From: JAYPWI01 sp964629575
GTDB lineage: Bacteria; Actinomycetota; Acidimicrobiia; Acidimicrobiales; Poriferisodalaceae
DNA: 64,000 nt
Assembly (NCBI GenBank): GCA_964629575.1
Contig: CAZVUM010000002.1
Coordinates: 62,001-126,000 of the forward strand
Direction of reading: 5' to 3'
The position numbers were made by a program, and so were the translations under genes. Under the pieces are notes generated by a model. The model was not told the DNA's origin and did not search any database. It saw only the letters and a program-made list of their open reading frames with translations. Below, in pieces: positions 1-7,374 of this stretch. How positions within the stretch are numbered: position 1 is the stretch's first letter; every line of letters begins with the position of its first letter.

Positions 1-1226
1 GACACCGCGTCGAGCTCGGAGCCGAAGGTGGCGAAGGCCTCGAGATCGCGGAACTGGGCCAGGTCGATCTTGAGCGTTCCTGCCACGCCCTTCATTGCCT
101 TGGTCTGAGCTGCCGAGCCGACTCGAGACACCGAGATGCCCACGTCGACGGCAGGCCGCACACCTGACTTGAACAGGTCGTCCTGCAGGTAGATCTGACC
201 ATCGGTGATCGAGATCACGTTGGTCGGAATGTATGCCGAGACGTCGCCGGCCTTGGTCTCGATCACCGGCAAAGCGGTGAGCGAACCTGCGCCATTCTCG
301 TCCGACAGCTTGGCCGCACGCTCGAGCAAGCGGCTGTGGAGGTAGAACACATCGCCCGGGTAGGCCTCACGCCCAGGCGGGCGGCGAAGCAGGAGCGACA
401 TCTGGCGGTAGGCCTCGGCCTGCTTGGACAGATCGTCGTACACGATGAGCGCGTGCTCGCCGTTCTCCATCCAGTGCTGGCCCATGGCGCAGCCGGCGTA
501 CGGCGCGAGGTATTTGAAGGGTGCCGAGTCAGCGGCGGGGGCCGACACGACGACCGTGTAGTCCATCGCGCCGCGCTCTTCGAGGGTGTTGACGACCTGG
601 GCGACCGTCGAACCCTTCTGACCGATCGCGACGTAGATGCACTTCACGCCGAGACCCTGCTGGTTGAGGATCGTGTCGATCGCAACCGAGGTCTTGCCAG
701 TCTTGCGGTCGCCGATGATGAGCTCTCGCTGGCCACGCCCGACGGGGGTCATCGAGTCGATGGCCTTGATGCCGGTCTGGAGCGGTTCGTGCACGGGCTT
801 GCGGCCCATGATCCCCGGTGCCTGGATCTCCATACGCCGGTCGATGCCGCCCACGATCGGGCCCTTGCCGTCGATCGGCTCGCCGAGGGCGTTGACGACG
901 CGTCCGAGCACGCCATCGCCAACCGGGACCGACAGGATCCGTCCGGTCGCCCGAACGGCCTGGCCCTCTTCGATGTTCTCCACGGAGCCGAGAACCACCG
1001 CGCCGATCGAGTCCTCATCGAGGTTCAACGCCAGGCCGACGTCGCCGCTCGAGAACTCGAGGATCTCGTTGACCGAAGCGTTGGGCAGCCCCGAGACGCG
1101 GGCGATACCGTCGCCGACCTCGAGGATGCGTCCGACGGTGCCGGACTCGATGGAGGGGTCGAAACCCTCCAGGTTCTTCTGAATCGCGGACGTGATGTCC
1201 GTGGTGTCGAAGCTCAGGTCTGTCAT
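1..1226 (-). CDS. atpA: ATP synthase F1 subunit alpha, 3' end cut by window edge
   Basis: This is the regulatory, nucleotide-binding alpha subunit of the F1 head of the proton-driven ATP synthase. About 408 N-terminal residues are visible, and the gene runs off the left edge without a stop. The Walker A loop reads GDRKTGKT. It is preceded by the family stretch QTGIKAMDSMTPVGRGQ and followed by IYVAIGQKGSTV, with SLLLRRPPGREAYPGD further on. The ATG at 1226 overlaps the atpH stop by four bases (ATGA), the usual coupling in this operon. The identification is certain; only the missing C-terminus is open. atpG, atpD and atpC should lie beyond the edge. Confidence 0.97.
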   Translation of the reverse strand, partial: MTDLSFDTTDITSAIQKNLEGFDPSIESGTVGRILEVGDGIARVSGLPNASVNEILEFSSGDVGLALNLDEDSIGAVVLGSVENIEEGQAVRATGRILSVPVGDGVLGRVVNALGEPIDGKGPIVGGIDRRMEIQAPGIMGRKPVHEPLQTGIKAIDSMTPVGRGQRELIIGDRKTGKTSVAIDTILNQQGLGVKCIYVAIGQKGSTVAQVVNTLEERGAMDYTVVVSAPAADSAPFKYLAPYAGCAMGQHWMENGEHALIVYDDLSKQAEAYRQMSLLLRRPPGREAYPGDVFYLHSRLLERAAKLSDENGAGSLTALPVIETKAGDVSAYIPTNVISITDGQIYLQDDLFKSGVRPAVDVGISVSRVGSAAQTKAMKGVAGTLKIDLAQFRDLEAFATFGSELDAV

Positions 1227-1750
1227 GACAGAGCGTCCTTCATCTTCTCGAGGCGGGTTCGAACCGATCCGTCATAGACGGAGTCGCCGATCTGGGCGAC
1301 CAGGCCGCCCATGACATCGGTGTCGACGATGACCTGCACGGTCACATTGCGACCGCTGGCCTTGCTCAGGGCCGCAGCCAGACGCTGTTGCTGTTCGTCG
1401 GACAACGCCACTGCCGACCGCACCTCGGCAACGGCCTGACCACGATCTTCAGCGGCGAGGCGGGTGACCTCATCGGCAATCGCGGGAAGCTCAGTGCCCC
1501 GTCCGGCGCCGATCAGCATCGACACCAGGTTGAGGGTGGTGGGTGAGGCCTTGTCGGCCAGCAGATCCTCGACCACGCCGATGCGGCGCGACGCGGGAAT
1601 GCTGCGATCAGCGAGCGTGGTGCGCAGCGTGTCGTTGCCCTCGACGGCCTGGCCGAGCTGGAACAGCTCATCAGACACGCGTTCGAGCTCGCCCTCGCTG
1701 CGGGCCACCGAGACCAACGCTTCTGCGTAGCCCTCGACTCTGTCGGTCAT
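1223..1750 (-). CDS. atpH: ATP synthase F1 subunit delta
   Basis: The 175-residue delta subunit joins the F1 head to the peripheral b stalk. It has the normal OSCP/delta layout: a helical N-terminal domain (YAEALVSVARSEGELERV) and a C-terminal part ending in VGGLVAQIGDSVYDGSVR, the family's most conserved segment. The ATG has a purine-rich ribosome site (GAGGAAGAAGAG) just upstream. The stop overlaps the atpA start. The 94-base gap to atpF, the largest inside this operon, holds a stem-loop described separately. Length and order (after atpF, before atpA) are standard. Confidence 0.96.
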   Translation of the reverse strand: MTDRVEGYAEALVSVARSEGELERVSDELFQLGQAVEGNDTLRTTLADRSIPASRRIGVVEDLLADKASPTTLNLVSMLIGAGRGTELPAIADEVTRLAAEDRGQAVAEVRSAVALSDEQQQRLAAALSKASGRNVTVQVIVDTDVMGGLVAQIGDSVYDGSVRTRLEKMKDALS

Positions 1751-1774
1751 CGTCTCTTCTTCCTCATTCTTTTA

Positions 1775-1808
1775 CCGGCGAGGTTCTTTCACCGGCGAGT
1801 TTCGCCGG
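1775..1808 (-). promoter_or_regulatory. stem-loop and repeat in the atpF-atpH gap
   Basis: CCGGCG occurs at 1775-1780 and 1792-1797, and its complement CGCCGG at 1803-1808. A 6-base-pair stem with a 5-base loop (1792-1808), or a longer-range alternative using the first copy, can therefore form in the atp mRNA between atpF and atpH. It may tune processing or subunit stoichiometry. It has no T tract and lies within the operon, so it is not called a terminator. Confidence 0.4.
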
Positions 1809-1844
1809 CTCCGACGAGGGTCGGAGTGGGACCACCGGGGAGCC

Positions 1845-2381
1845 TCAGCTCCCGACCCGGTCGATGTAGTCGTCGATCAGCTGGCGATACGCCGCTTCGT
1901 CGAGGCTGGCCTGCACGACCTGCTCGGCCGCACCCACTGCGAGGGTGGTGACCTGGGCCCGCACGTCGGCGAGCGCCCGATCCTTGGCGGCTTCGATGTC
2001 CGCTTCGGCCTGAGCGCGCCGTTCGGCGATCTCGGGCTCGATCGCGGCCAGCCGGTCCTGACGGACCTGCTCGGCCTCGGCGCGCGCTGCCTCGATGATC
2101 TGACCGGCTTCGGCACGGGCCTCAGCCAGCTTGGCGTCGTAGTCGGCACGCAGGGATTCAGCCTCGCCGCGAGCACTCTCGGCTGCGTCGAGATCGCCCT
2201 GGATCTTTGCCGTACGGTCCTCCATCACCTTGCGGATGGCGGGGTAGGCGTACTTGGCCATGACGATGAAGAGAATGGCGAAGGCAGCCGAACCCCAGAT
2301 CACCTCGTCCCATGCGGGGATGATCGGGTTGGGTGCCTCAGCCGTTTCTTCAACGGCCAAGAGGTTGGCCAATGCGTTCAC
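1845..2381 (-). CDS. atpF: ATP synthase Fo subunit b
   Basis: The 178-residue b subunit forms the peripheral stalk. A single membrane segment lies near residues 25-45 (VIWGSAAFAILFIVMAKYAY), followed by a long charged, alanine-rich coiled coil (about 50-165) that reaches F1. The start is GTG at 2381 behind a near-perfect AGGAGG site. It lies between atpE and atpH as in other actinobacteria. A second b-type domain fused to delta, as in mycobacteria, is absent: atpF and atpH are separate ordinary-length genes. Confidence 0.95.
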   Translation of the reverse strand: MNALANLLAVEETAEAPNPIIPAWDEVIWGSAAFAILFIVMAKYAYPAIRKVMEDRTAKIQGDLDAAESARGEAESLRADYDAKLAEARAEAGQIIEAARAEAEQVRQDRLAAIEPEIAERRAQAEADIEAAKDRALADVRAQVTTLAVGAAEQVVQASLDEAAYRQLIDDYIDRVGS

Positions 2382-2389
2382 TGTTCCTC

Positions 2390-2656
2390 CTACGCGAAGT
2401 TGAGGAGGATGAAGACCACGAAACCGATGAGGGCCAAGGCCTCGGTGAACGCGATGCCAAGGAACATGGTCGTGCGGACCATGCCGGCCGACTCGGGCTG
2501 GCGGGCCATCGCAGTGATGGCGTTACCGACCACGAGGCCGATGCCGACGCCCGGGCCGATGGCCGCGAGGCCATAGCCCAGACCGGCACCGACTGCCTTC
2601 AGGCCGTCGAGGGCGAGCTCGGCCCCGGTGTCTGTCTGTGCGAGCAATTCGATCAC
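2390..2656 (-). CDS. atpE: ATP synthase Fo subunit c
   Basis: This 88-residue proteolipid forms the rotor ring. It has two membrane helices joined by the polar loop ARQPE. The first helix carries the glycine-rich GPGVGIG packing motif. The second carries Glu72 in AFTEALALIGF, the proton-binding carboxylate. No extra sodium-ligand pattern is obvious, so a proton-driven enzyme is inferred. The start is GTG at 2656 with AGGAG upstream. It lies between atpB and atpF with short gaps. Confidence 0.96.
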   Translation of the reverse strand: MIELLAQTDTGAELALDGLKAVGAGLGYGLAAIGPGVGIGLVVGNAITAMARQPESAGMVRTTMFLGIAFTEALALIGFVVFILLNFA

Positions 2657-2726
2657 TCGTCTTCTCCTGTTTCTTTCTCGGACTTGCTGGACGTGACCCG
2701 GAGGTCACACGGACGGATCTGTGGGC

Positions 2727-3545
2727 CTAGTGCTCTGGATGCAGGGCCCCGCCGATGTACACGGCGGTGAGGATGGTGAAGATGAAGGCCTGCAGGAAGG
2801 CGACGAGGATCTCGAAGCCCGTGAGGCCGATCAGCACGACGAACGGTGCCCAGATGATGGCGAACAGCGGGCCTTTGGTCCACAGGGTCGCGGTGAGCAC
2901 CCCGAAGGTCACGAGGAGGAGGTGACCGGCGAGCATGTTGGCGAAGAGTCGAACGGCGAGGCTGAAGGGCCGCACGAGGAACGTCGAGACGAACTCGATC
3001 AAGGCCACGAGCGGCAGCAGCGGCCCGGGGACCCCTGGCGGGATCACCGTGTTCTTGAAGTAGCTGAACAAGCCCTGGCTCTTGATGCCCACGCCGTTGT
3101 AGACGAGCCACACCAACAGGGCCAACATCGCGGGAGCCGCCATGCGTGCGTTGGCCGGGAAGTGGATGAACGGGAACACCTCGGTGATGTTCGCGAAGAA
3201 GATGAAGAAGAACAGCGACATCAGGAACGGCATGAACTTGAGGCCGTCGGGGCCCATCGTCTGCATGACGATGTTGTCCTTGACGAAACCGACGGAGGAC
3301 TCAGCGACCGTCTGTACGCCTCGCGGCACCAGGCTGCTGCGGCGGATCGCCATCGTGAACAGCACGATCGGAGCGATCATCGCCCACAGGTAGACGATGC
3401 CGACCTTGTTCAGCTCCATGAACGTGCCATCGAACAAGATGCCGGGCCATTCCAGCAGCTCGGCGATCGGCGGGAAGTGGAGACCACCGCCGCCTCCATG
3501 GCCACCTTCTTCGACTGCCAACGTGGCAGCGTTCATGAGGTTCAC
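2727..3545 (-). CDS. atpB: ATP synthase Fo subunit a
   Basis: The 272-residue membrane subunit carries the proton half-channels. Several hydrophobic helices are visible. The essential arginine lies in the conserved SLAVRLFANMLAGH segment, and the C-terminal part reads LVAFLQAFIFTILTAVYIGG. The start was placed at GTG 3545, which overlaps the upstream stop (GTGA) and has GGAGGG eight bases before it. An ATG at 3536 lies too far from that site. A longer open frame continues upstream but overlaps the upstream gene and has no family similarity. Confidence 0.95.
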   Translation of the reverse strand: MNLMNAATLAVEEGGHGGGGGLHFPPIAELLEWPGILFDGTFMELNKVGIVYLWAMIAPIVLFTMAIRRSSLVPRGVQTVAESSVGFVKDNIVMQTMGPDGLKFMPFLMSLFFFIFFANITEVFPFIHFPANARMAAPAMLALLVWLVYNGVGIKSQGLFSYFKNTVIPPGVPGPLLPLVALIEFVSTFLVRPFSLAVRLFANMLAGHLLLVTFGVLTATLWTKGPLFAIIWAPFVVLIGLTGFEILVAFLQAFIFTILTAVYIGGALHPEH

Positions 3546-4009
3546 GTGTGGATCCCTCCAGAGTTCCGAACAGCGCCGGGGGCAAGGCCCGGGTGCGCGA
3601 GCGACAGAGAAACATAGCGCGTCTCCCAGATGAGAAGTCCCAAATGGGCGACGATGATCGTGATTCCGAGCGGTACGGGCTCGAACACGCTCAGATTCCG
3701 CACCAAGAGCACCGCAACGGTGATCGCGGCGAGGCGGAGAATGAAGCCTCCCAGTGCGGCGGCCATCAGCGCACCTGGCCCGATCCGGGCCGTCCAGGTG
3801 AGCAGCGTGGCCGCGGCGAGGAAGTTGAGAAGAACAAGAGCGAGGGCATAGGCCGAGGAGATCGCTCCGTCGAAGCCCCAGATCGCGGCGGTGAACATCA
3901 GCCACAGTGGGGCGACGATGAAGCCACGGCGAACGATGTCGCGGGCGATCTCGGCCTCGGGGGTCTGTTCGGGCGTCACGGCGTCGGCGGCCTCAGCCAT
4001 GTCGGCCAT
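3542..4009 (-). CDS. AtpI-like small membrane protein
   Basis: About 155 residues with an acidic N-terminus and four hydrophobic segments (FIVAPLWLMFTAAIWGF, YALALVLLNFLAAATLL, ALMAAALGGFILRLAAITVA, LGITIIVAHLGLLIWETRYV). Size, topology and position just before atpB match the ATP synthase I family, which helps c-ring assembly or ion handling in Fo. The start (ATG 4009) is uncertain, because an earlier ATG at 4063 lies inside the preceding gene. Its end couples to atpB by a GTGA overlap. Function is inferred from family and place. Confidence 0.8.
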   Translation of the reverse strand: MADMAEAADAVTPEQTPEAEIARDIVRRGFIVAPLWLMFTAAIWGFDGAISSAYALALVLLNFLAAATLLTWTARIGPGALMAAALGGFILRLAAITVAVLLVRNLSVFEPVPLGITIIVAHLGLLIWETRYVSLSLAHPGLAPGAVRNSGGIHT

Positions 4010-4415
4010 CCCCTGATGCCTGTGATCCCTGTGCCACCTGGGATGCGGGCGCAGGGTCCCCACCGACAGCTGGGTCCTCGCCGAGAGTGATGCCGGCCGG
4101 GAGCCTGCCGTCGGGTTCCTCGACCGTCTCGATGACGCGAGCGTTGGAGGGCCGTTCGGCGGAGAGCTCGGTGGCGTGCTTGTCCATCTGGTGGGTGTAG
4201 CGGTAGTACTCGGCGAGCACCTTGCCGAGGAGCGCCAGCGCGGCGAGAACGATGAGGAACACCGGTGTCGTACCTAACCAGCGGTCGAGCAACCACCCGA
4301 ATCCGGCGAAGATCATCGGCGTCGCCACCAGCTCGATGGCACGAACGAGCCCGTCGTCCGCGGCGACGTCGCTGCGCAGGCGTGAGAACCGCGGCTTTCG
4401 TTCGGGGGCTGCCAT
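3993..4415 (-). CDS. AtpZ/AtpI-family Fo accessory protein, first gene of the atp operon
   Basis: 140 residues with two membrane segments. The first, VATPMIFAGFGWLLDRWLG, has the G-x-x-LD-x-x-LGT signature of the AtpZ/AtpI accessory family (PF09527 type). The second is VFLIVLAALALLGKVLAEYY. A polar, proline-rich tail of about 55 residues follows. Family members assist c-ring assembly or carry Mg/Ca. It is the first gene behind the putative promoter at 4489-4517 and overlaps the next gene by 17 bases. Confidence 0.82.
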   Translation of the reverse strand: MAAPERKPRFSRLRSDVAADDGLVRAIELVATPMIFAGFGWLLDRWLGTTPVFLIVLAALALLGKVLAEYYRYTHQMDKHATELSAERPSNARVIETVEEPDGRLPAGITLGEDPAVGGDPAPASQVAQGSQASGDGRHG

Positions 4416-4472
4416 CGTGGGGGGAACGGTCTTTCGGTGAGAGAGAGCGGACTGACGCGTTCGTCGGGCGCT

Positions 4473-4488
4473 TGTGAAAGCTTTCTCA
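4473..4488 (-). promoter_or_regulatory. CRP-like palindrome at the atp transcription start
   Basis: On the minus strand the sequence is TGAGA-AAGCTT-TCACA. It differs from the CRP/FNR-type consensus TGTGA-N6-TCACA by one base and contains the 10-base perfect palindrome GAAAGCTTTC. It starts directly after the -10 box, where a bound regulator would affect initiation. No CRP gene is in the window. Confidence 0.4.
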
Positions 4489-4517
4489 ATCTAGGTTCGA
4501 CCGGCGGGGCGATGCAA
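4489..4517 (-). promoter_or_regulatory. putative sigma-70-type promoter of the atp operon
   Basis: On the minus strand TTGCAT (4517-4512) and TAGATT (4494-4489) are separated by 17 bases, matching -35 and -10 consensus spacing. Transcription would start near 4482 and leave a leader of roughly 65-70 bases before the first atp gene. It is the best promoter-like pair between the divergent atp operon and sugar transferase. Confidence 0.5.
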
Positions 4518-4533
4518 ACGCTACCGATCGCCA

Positions 4534-6204
4534 ATGCGTGACCGACAGGAGTGGGGCCACGTCCGGCTGCGCAGGAACACGCCCACCCCCATGACGATCG
4601 TCGATCCACCCGATCCCGTGATGCCCCTCGCCGCGGAACGCCGCGGAGGCCAGCACAGCAGACCCCGCCTCTTTGGTTCGCAGCGTCTCCGCATCGCAGG
4701 CGTGGCGATCGACCTCGTCGCGATCGCCCTCGCGTGGGCTGCGGCGCTGGCGCTGGTGGGCCGGCCGAGCGACGCCGGACAGGCCACCGCCGCGCTCGGC
4801 GCAGCGCTCGCCGTGCACTGGATCGCCTTCGAGAAGATGGGTCTGTATAGATCGCGAATCACCGCGATCCGGCTCGAGGAGATGACGCGCGTGCTCCGCG
4901 GGGTCGTTGCGTCGTCCGTGACGCTGCATCTGATCGGCCGGCTCACGTCGTTGTGGGTGCCGCCGCTGGCCACGGCGGTCGCCACCGTTGCCACGCTCGG
5001 ATTGGTGTTCGCCGGCCGCTCGGTCCTGCGAGCGTGGCTGCTGGGACAGCGAGCGGCGGGCCGATTCTGCCGATCCGTGGTGATCGTCGGAGCCAATGAC
5101 GAGGCCGCGGCGATGTACGACATCTTGAGTCAGCATCCCGAGCTCGGGTACGACGTCGTCGGCATCTATGGCGACGAAGCGGAGGCGAATCGACTGGGGC
5201 TCGGCGAGCTCTGGCGTGGGGACGTGCACTCGGCCAGCTGGCACGTCCATGCCGACAAGATCACCGGCGCCATCGTCGCAGCGTCCGCGCTCGACGGGCC
5301 GTCGCTCAACCGCATCACCCGCGAGCTGCTCGCAGTCGGCGCACACGTTCAGCTCTCGAGCCGCCTCGCCGGCTTCGCGAGTCGACGGCTCCAAGCCCAG
5401 AGCATCGCCTACGAGCCTGTCATCTATCTCGAACGGCTGGAGCTGGCGCGCTGGCAGACAGCGGTCAAGCGGACCCTCGACCTCATGATCGCCGCGATCG
5501 CGCTCCTCCCCGCTTCACTCGTGATCGTCGTGTTCGCACTGCTGGTGAAGCTCGAAGACCGCGGGCCGGCCATCTTCCGCCAGGCCCGAATCGGGCGGGG
5601 CGGACAACCCTTCCAGGTGCTCAAGCTCCGGACCATGGTGGTGGATGCCGAAGCTCGGCTCGCCAAGCTCCAGAGCGAATCCAACGAACGATCCGGTCCG
5701 CTGTTCAAGATGGAACGGGACCCGCGTTTCACACGCGTTGGGCGCTTCATGGACCTCACCTCGATCAACGAACTCCCCCAGCTGTGGAATGTGATCCGTG
5801 GCGACATGAGCATCGTCGGGCCGCGACCCGCTCTGGCTGCAGAGTTCGCCGACTTCGACACAGCGCTGCAGACGCGGGCTGTCGTCCGCCCGGGGATCAC
5901 GGGCCTCTGGCAGGTCGAAGCTCGCGACAACCCGAGCTTCGACGCCTATCGTCGGTTCGACCTCCACTACGTCGAGAACTGGTCCGTGAGCCTCGACATC
6001 GTGATCCTGGTCGCGACCGCTGAGTCGGTCCTCAGCAGGTTGCTCCGCATGGCTCGGGGTGTCCCCGCCGTCCCCGCCGGCTCCGCGATCCGCAACCCGC
6101 CTCGCGTGTTGCCCAAAGACGAGACGGCCCCGACAGATTCAGCGGCGAGCGATGCGACGCGTTCACCGAGACGCCGCGAGAGCGATCGCTCGGCCACCGC
6201 CTGA
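4534..6204 (+). CDS. polyprenyl-phosphate sugar-1-phosphate transferase (exopolysaccharide initiation)
   Basis: This 556-residue enzyme starts a surface polysaccharide by loading a sugar phosphate onto undecaprenyl phosphate. The N-terminal half has membrane helices and a Rossmann-like CoA-binding-type domain (VVIVGANDEAAAMYDIL). The C-terminal half is the bacterial sugar transferase domain: a membrane helix after KRTLDLMIAAIALL, then FQVLKLRTMVVDAEARL, INELPQLWNVIRGDMS, VGPRPALAAEF and RPGITGLWQVEAR. The architecture is that of WbaP/WcaJ-type proteins. The start is uncertain: ATG 4534 has no ribosome site, and ATG 4591 is an alternative. A polar tail of about 50 residues follows the catalytic domain. 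It converges on the wecA-like gene with no gap. Confidence 0.88.
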   Translation: MRDRQEWGHVRLRRNTPTPMTIVDPPDPVMPLAAERRGGQHSRPRLFGSQRLRIAGVAIDLVAIALAWAAALALVGRPSDAGQATAALGAALAVHWIAFEKMGLYRSRITAIRLEEMTRVLRGVVASSVTLHLIGRLTSLWVPPLATAVATVATLGLVFAGRSVLRAWLLGQRAAGRFCRSVVIVGANDEAAAMYDILSQHPELGYDVVGIYGDEAEANRLGLGELWRGDVHSASWHVHADKITGAIVAASALDGPSLNRITRELLAVGAHVQLSSRLAGFASRRLQAQSIAYEPVIYLERLELARWQTAVKRTLDLMIAAIALLPASLVIVVFALLVKLEDRGPAIFRQARIGRGGQPFQVLKLRTMVVDAEARLAKLQSESNERSGPLFKMERDPRFTRVGRFMDLTSINELPQLWNVIRGDMSIVGPRPALAAEFADFDTALQTRAVVRPGITGLWQVEARDNPSFDAYRRFDLHYVENWSVSLDIVILVATAESVLSRLLRMARGVPAVPAGSAIRNPPRVLPKDETAPTDSAASDATRSPRRRESDRSATA

Positions 6205-7326
6205 CTACAACGTTGCGGAGTCGATGGTCGCCTGGTCACCCGCTCTCGGCCGCAACAGCAGCACCAAGAGAATTCCGACCCCGCTCAATGCGAACGGGAC
6301 GATGGCGTCGCCCGACCCCGTGATCGTGGGGACGAGGGCCACCGTCGACAGCAGGGCCGTCCAGGCCCACAACAAGACGACGGTCCTGCGATGCCCGTGA
6401 CCCATTCGCAGCAGGCGATGGTGGAGGTGGTCCTTGTCGGCGGTCGCGATACCGCCGCGCCGAAACGCGCGGCGGACGACGGCGAAGACGGTGTCGATCA
6501 GCGGAACCCCGAGGATGAGGATGGGGATCACGGCTGGGGCGAGGAAGAAATAGACCTGACCGGAGAACTGGTCGACGACCCGTCCTCCGACCGTCAGGGT
6601 CGCAGAGGCCATGAGCAGACCCAGCAGCAAGGCTCCGCCGTCGCCCATGAAGATCCGCGCCGGGTGGAAGTTGTGGGGAAGGAACCCGAGGCAGATCCCG
6701 AGGGTGATCAAGGCGAGCAGCGGAGCGATGTTGGAGTCGAGGATGAGCCCGGCCTTCTGGAGCTGCTGGCTGTAGAGATAGAACGCGCCCGCCGCGATCG
6801 CGACGGTCCCGGCAGCCAAGCCGTCGAGCCCGTCGATGAGGTTCACCGCGTTGGCCACCACCACGACGAGAACGACAGTGAGCAGGGTCGCCCACTCGGG
6901 GCTCAGCACCACCAGTCCGCCGAAGGGCACTCGGAAGAAGAACAACGTCAGGCCGAACGTCGCAAGGAGGCTCGCCGCGAGCACCTGGCCGGCCACCTTG
7001 GCCGGCGCGGACAGCTCGCGCAGGTCATCGACAGCTCCGACGAAGAACATCACCGAGCTGGCGATGACGACGGCGAGCGCCTCTGAGGATCCGGCGAATA
7101 CGTCTCGAAAACCGGGGAGCCGGGTGGCCACCACGAGCGAGACGAGCACCCCCACGTACATCGCCGCCCCACCACCTGTGACGGTGGGGTGCTCGTGGAC
7201 CCGCCGATCACTCGGTTGAACGACCGCTCCCAGCTTGGGTGCGAGGCGGATGACCACAGAGGTCCCGACGAACGTCACCAGGGCCGCGGTCCCCAATACC
7301 ACCGCGTGCTCGAGACTCCGACTCAC
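6205..7326 (-). CDS. wecA: WecA/TagO-type undecaprenyl-phosphate GlcNAc-1-phosphate transferase
   Basis: A 373-residue polytopic membrane enzyme of the MraY/WecA family. It moves HexNAc-1-phosphate from the UDP sugar to undecaprenyl phosphate. Conserved cytoplasmic motifs are present in order: GAVDDLRELSA, ANAVNLIDGLDGLAAG, HPARIFMGDGGALLLG and KDHLHHRLLRMGH; the last is the substrate-binding His cluster. The start is GTG 7326 behind GGAGGAG. In many actinobacteria a wecA homologue sits just upstream of atpI-atpB. Here it is separated from atp by the convergent sugar transferase. The exact sugar is not known from sequence. Confidence 0.9.
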   Translation of the reverse strand: MSRSLEHAVVLGTAALVTFVGTSVVIRLAPKLGAVVQPSDRRVHEHPTVTGGGAAMYVGVLVSLVVATRLPGFRDVFAGSSEALAVVIASSVMFFVGAVDDLRELSAPAKVAGQVLAASLLATFGLTLFFFRVPFGGLVVLSPEWATLLTVVLVVVVANAVNLIDGLDGLAAGTVAIAAGAFYLYSQQLQKAGLILDSNIAPLLALITLGICLGFLPHNFHPARIFMGDGGALLLGLLMASATLTVGGRVVDQFSGQVYFFLAPAVIPILILGVPLIDTVFAVVRRAFRRGGIATADKDHLHHRLLRMGHGHRRTVVLLWAWTALLSTVALVPTITGSGDAIVPFALSGVGILLVLLLRPRAGDQATIDSATL

Positions 7327-7374
7327 CGAACTCCTCCGGGCCGGAGCCTAGCGAGGGCACGCCGCGCGACCCGG

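Noticed and set aside
3546..3905. 120-residue N-terminal extension of atpB
   Set aside because: It overlaps the AtpI-like gene in another frame, and GTG 3545 has a good ribosome site and a stop/start overlap.
4486..5394. 302-residue minus-strand frame opposite the sugar transferase
   Set aside because: Compositionally a shadow of the GC-rich coding strand (Arg/Gly/Asp/His rich, no domain); the plus-strand gene has clear family motifs.
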